From Pseudomonas oryzihabitans (lineage in GTDB: Bacteria; Pseudomonadota; Gammaproteobacteria; Pseudomonadales; Pseudomonadaceae): a stretch of DNA of 64,000 nt. Within the stretch, counting starts at the first letter, position 1. Every line of letters begins with the position of its first letter. A program made the position numbers and the translations under genes. Below, one piece after another: positions 1 to 8,473 of this stretch. The stretch is from assembly GCF_007665395.1 (NCBI RefSeq), contig NZ_VDND01000001.1, forward strand, positions 682,001-746,000. The letters run 5' to 3'. The notes beneath the pieces are model-generated. The model was given only the letters and a program-made list of their open reading frames with translations. It did not search any database and was not told the origin of the DNA.

Positions 1-1434
1 CACCAGGACGGCACGGAGATTTTCGTCGAGCTGTCGCTCTCCACCTGGTTCGAGCAGGACGAGGCGGCCTTCGGCGCCATCTTCCGGGACGTCCGGGAAC
101 GCCGCCGGAACGAAGAAAAGCTCTTCAAGCTGGCTTATCTGGATCCTTTGACCCAGCTGCCGAATCGCAGCGTGCTCAAGCAGCGCATCGCCGAGCTGTC
201 GGCCGCCGGGCGGCCATTTTCGGTGATGATGCTGGACCTGGACGAATTCAAGCAGGTGAACGACTCCTTCGGCCATCCAGCCGGGGACGATATCCTGCGG
301 ACCGCCGCGAAACGCGTCCTGGAGTGCGTGCGCCCGGCGGATACCGTGTGCCGCATGGGCGGTGACGAATTCGCCATCATCCTCACCGACGTCCGCTCCA
401 TCGACGATGCAACGGCCAAGGCCGACAAGATCATCGCCTTGATGACCGAGCCCTTCAATCACGAAGAGCAGCTGCTCTATCTCGGTGCCAGCATCGGCAT
501 CACCCTGTGCCCCGAAGACAGCCAGGAGCCGGACGAGCTCATCTCCAATGCCGATATGGCGCTCTATGAAGCCAAGATCGCCGGGCGCAACCGATTCGAA
601 CGCTACGCCGCCACCTTGCGACTGCACGCCTCGACGGCCCGCACCCTGAGACAGCAACTTCGCCTCGCCGTCCAACGTGAGGAATTCGAGCTCCACTATC
701 AACCCCAGGTGAGCCTGACGACCGGACAGCTGATCGGGGCCGAGGCGCTGCTCCGGTGGAACCACCCCACGCGGGGCCTCGTCTATCCCGGGGACTTCAT
801 CGGCGATCTGGAAAGGATGCCGGATGCCGTCGGCGTCGGCTGGTGGATCCTCAATCGAGCCTTGCAGGACGCCAGCCGCTGGCGCGGGCTGGCGTCCCCG
901 TCCTTTCGCATGGCCGTCAACCTGTTCGGTGCGCAGCTGAACGCCAAGGACCTGGAAAAGGAAGTCAACAGCGCGCTGGCGCGGGCGAACCTGCCCGCCA
1001 GCGCGCTGGAACTGGAGATCACCGAGAACATCAGCCTGCCCTCGGATTCCGACGCCATACCCCGGCTCCAACGCCTCAAGGCCCTGGGCGTCAGCATCGC
1101 CTTCGATGACTACGGCACCGGCTACGCGTCCCTGAGCCTGCTGAAGCAGTTTCCCATCACCAAGTTGAAGATCGATCGCAGCTTCATCATGAACATGGTG
1201 TCGTCGCTGGACGATGCGACCATCATCAAGGCCATCCTGGCGATGGGCAAGGGCCTGGGCATGAGTGTCCTGGCGGAGGGTATCGAAACCTCGGCGGAGC
1301 TCTTCCAGCTGCAGCGCAACGGCTGCCAGGAGGGACAGGGCTATTTCTTCGGCAAACCCATCCCCGCGATCGACTTCGAACGGGAATGCCTCGGCAAGGA
1401 TTTTTTCAGCAACCTCAAGCGGATCTACTGCTGA
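1..1434 (+). CDS. PAS-GGDEF-EAL cyclic-di-GMP signalling protein (5' truncated by window edge)
   Basis: The reading frame is open from base 1, so the start lies outside the window and 477 residues are visible. Residues 1-40 read as the end of a PAS domain. A GGDEF domain begins at LAYLDPLTQLPNR, with an intact GGDEF signature at visible residues 120-124. An EAL domain follows, with EAL at 248-250 and the conserved ELEITE, FDDYGTGY, KIDRSF and EGIET segments. Both the diguanylate cyclase and the c-di-GMP phosphodiesterase catalytic motifs are therefore present. In many such tandem proteins only one activity dominates, and which one cannot be told here. An internal TTG at 148 is not a credible start because the GGDEF domain would lose its beginning. 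Confidence 0.93.
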   Translation, partial: HQDGTEIFVELSLSTWFEQDEAAFGAIFRDVRERRRNEEKLFKLAYLDPLTQLPNRSVLKQRIAELSAAGRPFSVMMLDLDEFKQVNDSFGHPAGDDILRTAAKRVLECVRPADTVCRMGGDEFAIILTDVRSIDDATAKADKIIALMTEPFNHEEQLLYLGASIGITLCPEDSQEPDELISNADMALYEAKIAGRNRFERYAATLRLHASTARTLRQQLRLAVQREEFELHYQPQVSLTTGQLIGAEALLRWNHPTRGLVYPGDFIGDLERMPDAVGVGWWILNRALQDASRWRGLASPSFRMAVNLFGAQLNAKDLEKEVNSALARANLPASALELEITENISLPSDSDAIPRLQRLKALGVSIAFDDYGTGYASLSLLKQFPITKLKIDRSFIMNMVSSLDDATIIKAILAMGKGLGMSVLAEGIETSAELFQLQRNGCQEGQGYFFGKPIPAIDFERECLGKDFFSNLKRIYC

Positions 1435-1585
1435 ACGGCGCGTGCGATCGTCAACCGCGAGCATCAGTTACTCCGCCTGGGGAACGCCGCCCCTGATGGC
1501 GAGCCAGGCGCCCTGAAGTCCTGTCGCCGCAGGTGCCAAGCCTGGTCAGCGCTCTCCCCGCGCCCGGCCGTGGGACCCTTCCCAG

Positions 1586-1622
1586 TAGCAGCCCCCTATC
1601 AGGCGATTTGGGCAGGCTGCTA
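1586..1622. terminator. Inverted repeat between convergent genes, possible terminator
   Basis: TAGCAGCC at 1586-1593 is the exact reverse complement of GGCTGCTA at 1615-1622. The 21-nt interior can pair further (CCC with GGG). It lies 15 bp past the end of the minus-strand kinase and about 150 bp past the plus-strand GGDEF-EAL gene. There is no clear T-run, so termination is only inferred. Confidence 0.35.
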
Positions 1623-1637
1623 TCCGCCAAAGGCCCG

Positions 1638-3668
1638 TCAGTCCTTCGCTGCGAGCATTTCGCTGATCTTGTTGGCCAGTGCATCGATGGCGAAGGGCTT
1701 GGTGATGATCTCCATGTTGGCTGCCAGATAGCCACTGACGTGGGAGCCTTCCGCGTAGCCCGTGGCCAGCAACACCTTGAGACCCGGACGCTGGGCCTGG
1801 GCCAGGTCGGCCAGCTGTCGACCATTCATGCCGGGCAGGCCCACATCGGAGATCATCAGGTCGAGCCGCGGGCAATTTTCCAGCAGGGGAATGGCTTCCT
1901 GGGCATTGGCGGCCTCGAACGTCTGATAGCCGAGTTCACCCAGCACCTCCACGATCAGGGAGCGAACCACGCCTTCGTCTTCCACCACCAACACGACCTC
2001 ACCGCCTCCCAGGGGTGCGGCCTTCGGCTCTTCGACCACCAGGATGCCCTGGTCGCCACCATAACAGGGCATGTACAGCTGCACCCTGGTACCCCTGCCC
2101 GGCTGGGACAGGATGCGGACCGCGCCACTGGCCTGGCGCATGTAGCCGTACACCATGGATAGCCCCAGCCCGGTACCCTGGCCGATGGGTTTGGTGGTGT
2201 AGAAGGGTTCGAAGACCTTGGCCAGGACGTCGGCGGTCATGCCGACGCCGGTATCGGCGACGGTCAGCGTCACGTAGTCGCCTTCCGCCAGGTCCAGCGC
2301 CGCGCCCTGCTCCGCCGTCAGGTGCTCGGCGGCCGTGGTGATGGTGATGGTACCGCCGTCCGGCATGGCATCGCGGGCGTTGATGGCCAGGTTGATCACT
2401 GCGCTTTCCAGCTGGTTGGCATCCATGCGCACCAGCGACAGGCCCGCCGCGAGTTCCGTGCAGATCGTGATGTTTTCCCGGGTGGTGCGGTGCAGCAGAT
2501 CCTCCAGCGAAGCCACCAGGGGATTGACCTCGAGCGGCTTCAGGTCGAGGGTCTGGCGCCGGGAGAAGGCCAGCAGGCGCTGGGTCAGCGCCGCGGCGCG
2601 CTGGGCCGAGGTGACCGCGGCCGTGATGTAGCGCTCGTCATCCAGCGCCTCGCCATGGCGACGCCGCCGCTGCATCAGCTCCAGGCTGCCGATGACACCG
2701 GTAAGCAGGTTGTTGAAGTCGTGCGCGATCCCGCCCGTGAGCTGACCGACCGCTTCCATCTTCTGCGCCTGGTGCAGGGTATCTTCGACCCGGGAGCGCT
2801 CCGCCACCTCTGCGAGCACCCGGGCTTCGAGGGTCTCGTTGAGTTCGGACAGTGCCCGCTCCGCCTCTTTGCGCGCGGTGATATCCGCACAGGTCCCGGT
2901 GACATAGGAGGGTCTGCCCGCCGCATCCCGGAACACCTTGCCCTTGCTCAGCAGCCACTGGGCCTACGCGCCTCGGCGAAGCCTGAACTCCACCGCGAAG
3001 TCCTGGCCCTTTGCGCACGCGGCCAGGGCAGTCCGCACCCGCCCCTGGTCAGAGTGATGGACATGCTCGAGGAAGCCCGGGATGGGGTCGTCGGTCAGGA
3101 CGTTCGGTAGGCCGAACAGCTGTTGCAGCACGCTATCGCAATAGAATTGCCGCTCATCGAGGTACCAGTCGAAGATTCCCGCCTCGGAGGCCAGCAGCGC
3201 GGAGCGAAAGCGTTCGTCGGTCGACTGCAGGGTGGAGCTGGAGCGCTGCTGCGCCAGCACCTGTTCGGTGACGTCTTCGGTCTGATGGATGATGTAGCTG
3301 AGCTCGCCCCGGTCATTCAGGACCGGGACGTTCAAGGGACTCCAGTAGCGCACCTCGAAGCCACCCCCGGCGCTGGCGGGCCGCGGAATGTCATACTTGG
3401 TGATCGCCATGCGATCCGGTTCGTGGGTCTGCATGACGCGTTCGAGCGATGCCCTCAGGACCCCTGCACCGAACTCCGCCTGCTCCTCCGGATTGCGGCC
3501 GAACACCTCGAACACCGAGCGCCCGATGCAGTCCTCGCGCCGGGTATTGGTTCCGCGTAGTCGCCCCTCGTTCGCCGCTAGCATGATGAAATCGGGGCCG
3601 GGAGACAGCACCAGAACCAGATGGGGAAGGGATTCGAACAACAGCTGGAAATCTGGATCCTGACTCAT
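1638..3668 (-). pseudogene. PAS hybrid sensor histidine kinase interrupted by an in-frame TAG
   Basis: From the ATG at 3668 (MSQDPDF) the frame encodes two PAS domains. It meets TAG at 2966-2964 (codon 235) and then continues open in the same frame to 1638. The peptide across the stop reads RRGA*AQWLLSKG, which is continuous PAS sequence. Downstream come HisKA with GGIAHDFNN (His near position 316 if read through), HATPase boxes (DTGVGM, GQGTGLGLS) and a C-terminal receiver domain (LMISDVGLPGMNG). The natural product would be about 676 residues. An internal start could yield a separate kinase-receiver protein from about 2936, without the sensory PAS part. A sequencing error is the main alternative. 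Confidence 0.8.
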
Positions 3669-3989
3669 GATCACCTGCAGGGATGGCGTCAGCGCCGGGC
3701 GAGCAGCGAGCGGATCGCTGCCAGGCGAAGCGTCCAACGTGTCGCTTGCTCTTGTCTTGCTGTGAGGACAGGCGTCGGGCTCAGTTCAACCCAGGAGACG
3801 AGTCGCCCGGGCAGCCTCCACCCGTCCGAGAGCCGCCGCGCCACCCCGCCGAGCTCCAGCGTCCGCCGGTATCCACGCGAAACCAGGCTGATGGCGGGGG
3901 GCTGCTCCTGCCGGGCGATCCGCCGGCCACGGGGCCCTGCCGGCCTCTTGGCCGCGTCAGGGGAAGGTAGCCGTGCCTGGGCGCTGCCT
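3669..3989. other. Intergenic stretch without a recognisable gene
   Basis: These 321 bases separate the start of the kinase pseudogene from the end of the AraC-type regulator, both on the minus strand. The sequence is GC-rich. I see no coding frame with family similarity, no RNA gene and no convincing repeat. It presumably holds the promoter of the kinase gene and the terminator of the regulator. Confidence 0.5.
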
Positions 3990-4970
3990 TCAGCCTAGCG
4001 ACGCCGCGCTGAAACGGCGGCGATAGTCGCCCGGACTCAAGCCGACGATGCGGGTGAACACCTTGCGGAAGGCACTCGGGTCGCTGTAGCCGACCTCCCA
4101 GGCGACCCGCTCGAGGGGCAGCCGACTCGCCTGCAGCAACTCGCGCGCCCGGCCGACGCGAACCTGCTGGCAGTAGGCGGTGGTGGTCATCCCGGTGGCC
4201 TTGCGAAAGCGCCGGAGGAAGGTTCGTTCCTCGAGCCCGGCCCGGCGCACCAGCGACTCCAGCGCGCTGTCCTGGGCGCCGGTCTCCTGCAGCCACTGCT
4301 GGACGCCGAGCACCGCACTGTCGCCATGGTTCAGGCGGGGCACGAAGGCGCTGTAGAAGCGCTGCTGCCGTCCCGGCGGATCAACGACCAGCACCCGTGC
4401 GGTGTCGAGCATCCGCGCGGCGCCCAGGTAGTGATCCACCAGCCGCAGCCCCAGGTCGGTCCAGGCCATGAGGCCCCCCGCGGTGATGAGATCGTCACCC
4501 TCGACGATGAGCTGGTCCGTGTCCAGGCGCACCTCGGGAAACCGCGCGCCAAAGCGTTCGGCATGCCGCCAATGGGTGGTGGCGGTACGGCCGGCGAGCA
4601 AGCCGGTTTCGCCCAGCAGGAAGGCCCCGGCGCAGATGGAGGCCAGGCGCACGCCGGCGCGGTGCTGTTGCCGGAGCCAGTCGCGATAGACCGCCGCGGC
4701 CGCGGTGGAGATCGGCTCCCCCAGGCTGGGCGGCAGGATCAGGACACTCGGCGTGACACCGGCGTCCGGAAGGGAGTCATAGACGCGCCGGGGGGTCTCC
4801 TCGCCGTCCTCCAGCCGCCAGTGGCTGATGCGCAAGCGCGGGCCCTCGGCGTCCCTGTCCGTTTCACCGCGGCTCGCGATCTCGAACAGATCGGTGAGGC
4901 CATGGACCGCCGCCAGCTGCACGCCGGGATAGAGCAGCAGACCCAGTTCGACCGCCGTTTGACGCTGCAT
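3990..4970 (-). CDS. GlxA-family AraC transcriptional regulator (DJ-1/PfpI-like domain plus HTH)
   Basis: The product is 326 residues when started at the ATG at 4970 ([16 protein letters not shown]). A longer open frame upstream has no family similarity. Residues 1 to about 185 form a DJ-1/PfpI-type glutamine amidotransferase-like domain with the [12 protein letters not shown] nucleophile-elbow region. The C-terminal 100 residues are an AraC double helix-turn-helix ([21 protein letters not shown] and the [17 protein letters not shown] signature). GlxA-type regulators often control a divergently transcribed neighbour, and the cysteine hydrolase at 5077 fits that arrangement. The inducer is unknown. 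Confidence 0.9.
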   Translation of the reverse strand: MQRQTAVELGLLLYPGVQLAAVHGLTDLFEIASRGETDRDAEGPRLRISHWRLEDGEETPRRVYDSLPDAGVTPSVLILPPSLGEPISTAAAAVYRDWLRQQHRAGVRLASICAGAFLLGETGLLAGRTATTHWRHAERFGARFPEVRLDTDQLIVEGDDLITAGGLMAWTDLGLRLVDHYLGAARMLDTARVLVVDPPGRQQRFYSAFVPRLNHGDSAVLGVQQWLQETGAQDSALESLVRRAGLEERTFLRRFRKATGMTTTAYCQQVRVGRARELLQASRLPLERVAWEVGYSDPSAFRKVFTRIVGLSPGDYRRRFSAASLG

Positions 4971-5076
4971 GTGTCGATAGCACCCCTGAAATTGTCGGCC
5001 CCGCCTCTGAGCGAGCGGTCGCGGATGGCCAATCATAGGCCTTCCTACCGCTGAAGCCGCTTCCCAGGAGCTGAAC

Positions 5077-5625
5077 ATGAGCAAGCACGCCGTCCTCGTC
5101 ATCGATCTGCAGAACGAATACCTCGCCACCGGCAACTTGCCGCTGAGCGGCATCGACAGCGCCGTCGCCAATGCCGCCCGGGTGATCGCCGCTGCGCGCC
5201 GCCAAGGCCTGCTGGTGGTCCATGTGCAGCACCTGTCGCGCAGCGCCGAGGCGTCGATCTTTGTCCAGGGCAGCACGGGCGTCGAGATCCAGGACGCCGT
5301 GGCGCCCCAGCCGGGTGAGCCGGTGGTGATCAAGCACTACCCGAATGCCTTTCGCGACACCCCGCTCAAGGCCTTGCTGGACGAACAGGGGATAACGGCG
5401 CTGGTGGTCGTGGGCGCCATGAGTCACCTGTGCGTGGACGCCGGCGTCAGGGCCGCCGCGGACCTCGGCTACGCGGTGACGGTGATCCACGATGCCTGCG
5501 CGACGCTGGACCTCGAATTCGCCGGCGTCCGGGTACCGGCGGCGCAGGTGCACGCCACCCAGATGGCGGCCCTGGCGTTCGCCTATGCCACCCTCGAATC
5601 GACCGCCGGCTATCTCGCGGGCTGA
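5077..5625 (+). CDS. Cysteine hydrolase of the isochorismatase-like family
   Basis: This 182-residue single-domain protein carries the family triad: Asp10 in [10 protein letters not shown], Lys86 in VIKHYPNAF and Cys119 in MSHLCVDAG. The cis-peptide region before the cysteine ([10 protein letters not shown]) is also typical. Such enzymes hydrolyse amides, imides or isochorismate, and the substrate cannot be read from the sequence. It is divergent from the GlxA-type regulator across about 106 bp and is probably its target. The ATG follows CAGGAGCTGAAC, a good ribosome binding site. Confidence 0.9.
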   Translation: MSKHAVLVIDLQNEYLATGNLPLSGIDSAVANAARVIAAARRQGLLVVHVQHLSRSAEASIFVQGSTGVEIQDAVAPQPGEPVVIKHYPNAFRDTPLKALLDEQGITALVVVGAMSHLCVDAGVRAAADLGYAVTVIHDACATLDLEFAGVRVPAAQVHATQMAALAFAYATLESTAGYLAG

Positions 5626-5640
5626 ACGCGCCCTGCCCGT

Positions 5641-6258
5641 TCAGCCGCCGGCCGGTACGCCCTGGTCGACCAGCCCCAGGCGGGCGACCCGGGTACCGGC
5701 GGGCAGCAGCGCTCCGGGCGCGATGACCGCATTGGCACCGAGGCGACAACCATCGCCGATCAGGCCGCCGAACTTGGTTACCCCGGTGTCGATCACCCGC
5801 TCGCCATGACGGATGCGGATGGGCGCGCCATCCCATTCGTTACGTTAGTTGGCGACGATGGCTCCCGCTTCCAGATTCACCCCGCTGCCGATCAGCGAAT
5901 CGCCGACGAAGTTGAAGTGGGCGAGCTTGCTGCCGTCCAGCAACAGGCTGCTCTTGAGCTCGCACGCCGGCCCCACCACGCAGTGGGCGCCGAGATGGAC
6001 GCCGCCGCGCAGATAAGCGCCGGCGGCCACCAGGCTGCCGGGGCCAACGATCACCGGTCCCTTGAGTACGGCGCCCGCCTCCACCACCGCGGAGTCATGG
6101 ATGGCGCTGTCGCCCTGGCGGCGGTAGCCAGGGCCGAGGCGTTCCAGCAGTGTCCTGACCTGAGCCTCGCACTCGCGGGTGATCGTCCAGGGCGGGGCGC
6201 GCTCCAGGCCCAGCACGGACCAGGCGGCGATGAAGGTAGCGATATCCACGACGGGCAT
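5641..6258 (-). pseudogene. Left-handed beta-helix (hexapeptide repeat) protein interrupted by an in-frame TAA
   Basis: Starting at the ATG at 6258 (MPVVDIATF, preceded by GAGG), hexapeptide repeats typical of LbH acyl- or nucleotidyl-transferase folds are visible (GPVIVGPGSLVAAGAYLRGG, LGAHCVVGPACELKSS, DSLIGSGVNLEAG). The frame stops at TAA at 5847-5845 (codon 138). It then continues in frame for another 67 codons (RNEWDGAPIRIRHG, KFGGLIGDGCRLGANAVIAPG) to a TGA at 5643-5641. The break reads AIVAN*RNEWDG, where related proteins usually have a tyrosine, so a TAC or TAT to TAA change is likely. A truncated 137-residue protein would lack the last coils. Substrate unknown. Confidence 0.8.
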
Positions 6259-6340
6259 GACAGACCTCGGCAAGGGCGGAAGCGGCGCTGTAGATTCTGC
6301 CCCAGGCCGCGGCCGGAGGCTGCTCCGCCGGGCGGACCGA

Positions 6341-6988
6341 TCAGCCGTCGCGCAGGCGCCCCAGATACCCAGTCAGCATGGCCGCCACCGTGCGGCAGGT
6401 GTCCTCGGCCGCCAGGGGTTCATCGAACAGCAGCTCCACGGTGGAATGGAAGAACTCGACCACGATACGGGCGACCTGGGCGACCTCCGCGGGCGGCACG
6501 TCAGGTAGCAGCGCGCCCAGCAACTCGGCCTGCTGCGCGGCCACGCGGCGGTGCGAGTCGAGTCGCACGTGCTCCAGCGAGGGTACCGCGCGCAGCGCCT
6601 TGAGGATCCACATGCCCCCCGCGGTTTCCGCCGTGACCCCGTAGGTATCCAGCAGCAGGCCGGTCAAGGCGTCTTCCACCCTCTCCAAAGGACCGGCCAG
6701 CAGTTCCGCATTGATCCTTATCGCGATCTGCGCATTCTGCTTTTCCAGCAGACGCCGCCCCAGTTCCTCCAGCAGCGCGTACTTGTTGGGGAAGTAGCGA
6801 TACAGGGCCGGCGGCGTCAGCCCCGCGCATTCACACACCAGATTGGTCGACAGGCGTTCGATGCCGACTTGGCAAAGCACCTCCGCCGCGGCCGCCAGGA
6901 TACGTTCGTAGGTTTCCGTCGCACGCTGCTGGCTAGGGCGGGCCTTGGGTGTGGCGCGGGAGGGAGAGACAGGTTCTTTGGCGACCAT
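6341..6988 (-). CDS. TetR-family transcriptional regulator
   Basis: The product is 215 residues from the ATG at 6988 (MVAKEPVSPSR). An N-terminal TetR helix-turn-helix spans roughly residues 20-70 (TYERILAAAAEVLCQVG, then TPPALYRYFPNKYALLEELG), followed by a helical ligand-binding domain without identifiable ligand residues. It is divergent from the DUF2147 gene at 7137, and strong palindromes lie in the shared region. It is therefore likely to repress itself and the eight-gene run to its right. An upstream codon at 7018 is a less likely start because it would put the 5' end closer to the operators. Confidence 0.88.
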   Translation of the reverse strand: MVAKEPVSPSRATPKARPSQQRATETYERILAAAAEVLCQVGIERLSTNLVCECAGLTPPALYRYFPNKYALLEELGRRLLEKQNAQIAIRINAELLAGPLERVEDALTGLLLDTYGVTAETAGGMWILKALRAVPSLEHVRLDSHRRVAAQQAELLGALLPDVPPAEVAQVARIVVEFFHSTVELLFDEPLAAEDTCRTVAAMLTGYLGRLRDG

Positions 6989-7034
6989 GAAAAGCTCTCT
7001 GGCAGGACGAAAAAACACCTTGATAGGCGGCAGA

Positions 7035-7071
7035 ATGATAGTTATAACTATCGTGTAGCGATAACTATCAT
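7035..7071. promoter_or_regulatory. Palindromic operator pair, probable TetR binding sites
   Basis: GATAGTTATAACTATC at 7037-7052 is a perfect 16-bp palindrome, and its half-site recurs as GATAACTATC at 7060-7069. The outer arms ATGATAGTTAT (7035-7045) and ATAACTATCAT (7061-7071) form a perfect 11-bp inverted repeat. The sites lie between the TetR gene and the DUF2147 gene, where a repressor would cover both promoters. The AT-rich stretch stands out against the surrounding GC-rich sequence. Confidence 0.75.
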
Positions 7072-7136
7072 AACAGCATCACCCATGCTTTCTCTGCCTC
7101 CAGCCACAACCAGAACAAACAGCAGGAGCCTCCACC

Positions 7137-7556
7137 ATGAAAACCTCTCTAGCACTCGTCATAGCCTTGCTGGCCTTGCCAGCCGCCCTGGTGCAGGCCG
7201 CGGAAGCGGCGAGCGTCCAGGGCCTTTGGCTCAGCGCCGACCAGGACGCCGCGGTCAAGGTGATGCCCTGTCCGGACAACGCCAACGCCCTGTGCGGCAC
7301 CATCGTCTGGGACAAGGACGCCGGCAATGCCCATGACACCTGTGGCACCCGCATCTTCCAGATGAGCCGGGACGACGGCGGCACCTGGCGCGACGGCTGG
7401 GTATTCGATCCGCGCGATGGCAAGAAATACAAGGGCTACGTCCGCCGCAAGGGCGACGACCTCAACATCCGCGCCTATGTCGGCACCGAGGTGCTCGGCA
7501 AGACCGAACAGCTCACCCCCCTGAGCACCCTGCCCGCCAGCCCGCGCTGCAGCTGA
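7137..7556 (+). CDS. DUF2147 family periplasmic protein
   Basis: This 139-residue protein has a signal peptide (MKTSLALVIALLALPAALVQA). Its mature domain has the DUF2147 pattern: a GLWLSADQDAAVKV opening, cysteines in MPCPDNANALCG and DTCG, a WRDGWVFDPRDGKKY core and YVGTEVLGKTE near the end. No enzymatic role is established for the family. It is the first gene after the TetR-type operators and is followed 22 bp later by the porin gene, so it probably opens the operon. Confidence 0.85.
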   Translation: MKTSLALVIALLALPAALVQAAEAASVQGLWLSADQDAAVKVMPCPDNANALCGTIVWDKDAGNAHDTCGTRIFQMSRDDGGTWRDGWVFDPRDGKKYKGYVRRKGDDLNIRAYVGTEVLGKTEQLTPLSTLPASPRCS

Positions 7557-7578
7557 ACCCTCGCAAGGAGCGACCCTC

Positions 7579-8463
7579 ATGAACCTGATCACGCACCGCG
7601 CCCCGGCGGCGGCCCTGCTGTGCCTGGCGACCCTGAGCGCCACGGCCCAGGCCGACGACGACCTCGCCAGCTACGCCCTGACCGTCACCCCGCGCCTGCT
7701 CTCGGACGTCCGTAACCGCAGCATCTCGGATTCGCTCAACCAGCCGGGCGCCAAGGTCACCGTGGAATTCGCCCACGAAAGCGGCCTGATCGGCCTGGCC
7801 GAATTCGGCACCGTGAGCAAGAAGCAGTTCATCGACGGCGACGGCGCCAACGTGCTGCTGGCCGGCGGCTACCGCTTCGGCGATCCCGACGCCTGGCATT
7901 TCGGCGTGGGCCTGGCGGGAGAATTCTTCCCGGGTGCCCATTTCAAGGCGCCCAGCCGCATCGACCCGGATACCGGCGCCCCGGACGGCTATCGCAGCAC
8001 CAATTACAACAGCCAGTTCGCCGTGCTGGAGATCGGCTACGGCGCCCTGCAAGGCCGGATCCTCAACGTCCTGTCGAAAAACTACCGCGGCGCCAACACC
8101 CCCGGCGTCTGCGGCGCCCAGCTGCAATTCAACCCGGATCCCACCAAGGGCCTGGAATGCTACGCGAAGGGTGACCATGACTCCCGCGGCAGCATGCTTT
8201 ATGACCTCGACTATCGCTACGAGCTGACGCCGCGCACCAGCCTCAAGCTGCACGCCGGCTACCAGCAGATCCGCAACTTCTCCGAAGCCAACTTCAGCGA
8301 CTACGGTGTCGGCCTGGTGCACCAACGCTGGGGCTTCGATTTCGGGCTGGACTATGTGAGTCCCCATACCCGCGCCCGCGAACTCTACATCGCCGAAGAC
8401 GGCGACCATCAGCGCGCGACGGACGAGGCCCGCTGGGTGCTGTCCGTGGCCCGCCCCTTCTGA
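7579..8463 (+). CDS. TorF-like putative outer-membrane porin
   Basis: The product is 294 residues with a signal peptide (cleavage near AQADD). Alternating beta strands run through the mature part and it ends in a C-terminal phenylalanine (SVARPF), the usual outer-membrane barrel signature. The pattern resembles the TorF/TIGR02001 putative porins. A cysteine pair (GVCGAQ, GLECYA) sits in one predicted loop. AAGGAG precedes the ATG. The gene ends 10 bp before the FGGY kinase, which suggests that it brings the pathway substrate across the outer membrane. Confidence 0.78.
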   Translation: MNLITHRAPAAALLCLATLSATAQADDDLASYALTVTPRLLSDVRNRSISDSLNQPGAKVTVEFAHESGLIGLAEFGTVSKKQFIDGDGANVLLAGGYRFGDPDAWHFGVGLAGEFFPGAHFKAPSRIDPDTGAPDGYRSTNYNSQFAVLEIGYGALQGRILNVLSKNYRGANTPGVCGAQLQFNPDPTKGLECYAKGDHDSRGSMLYDLDYRYELTPRTSLKLHAGYQQIRNFSEANFSDYGVGLVHQRWGFDFGLDYVSPHTRARELYIAEDGDHQRATDEARWVLSVARPF

Positions 8464-8473
8464 GTCGCCGCCC

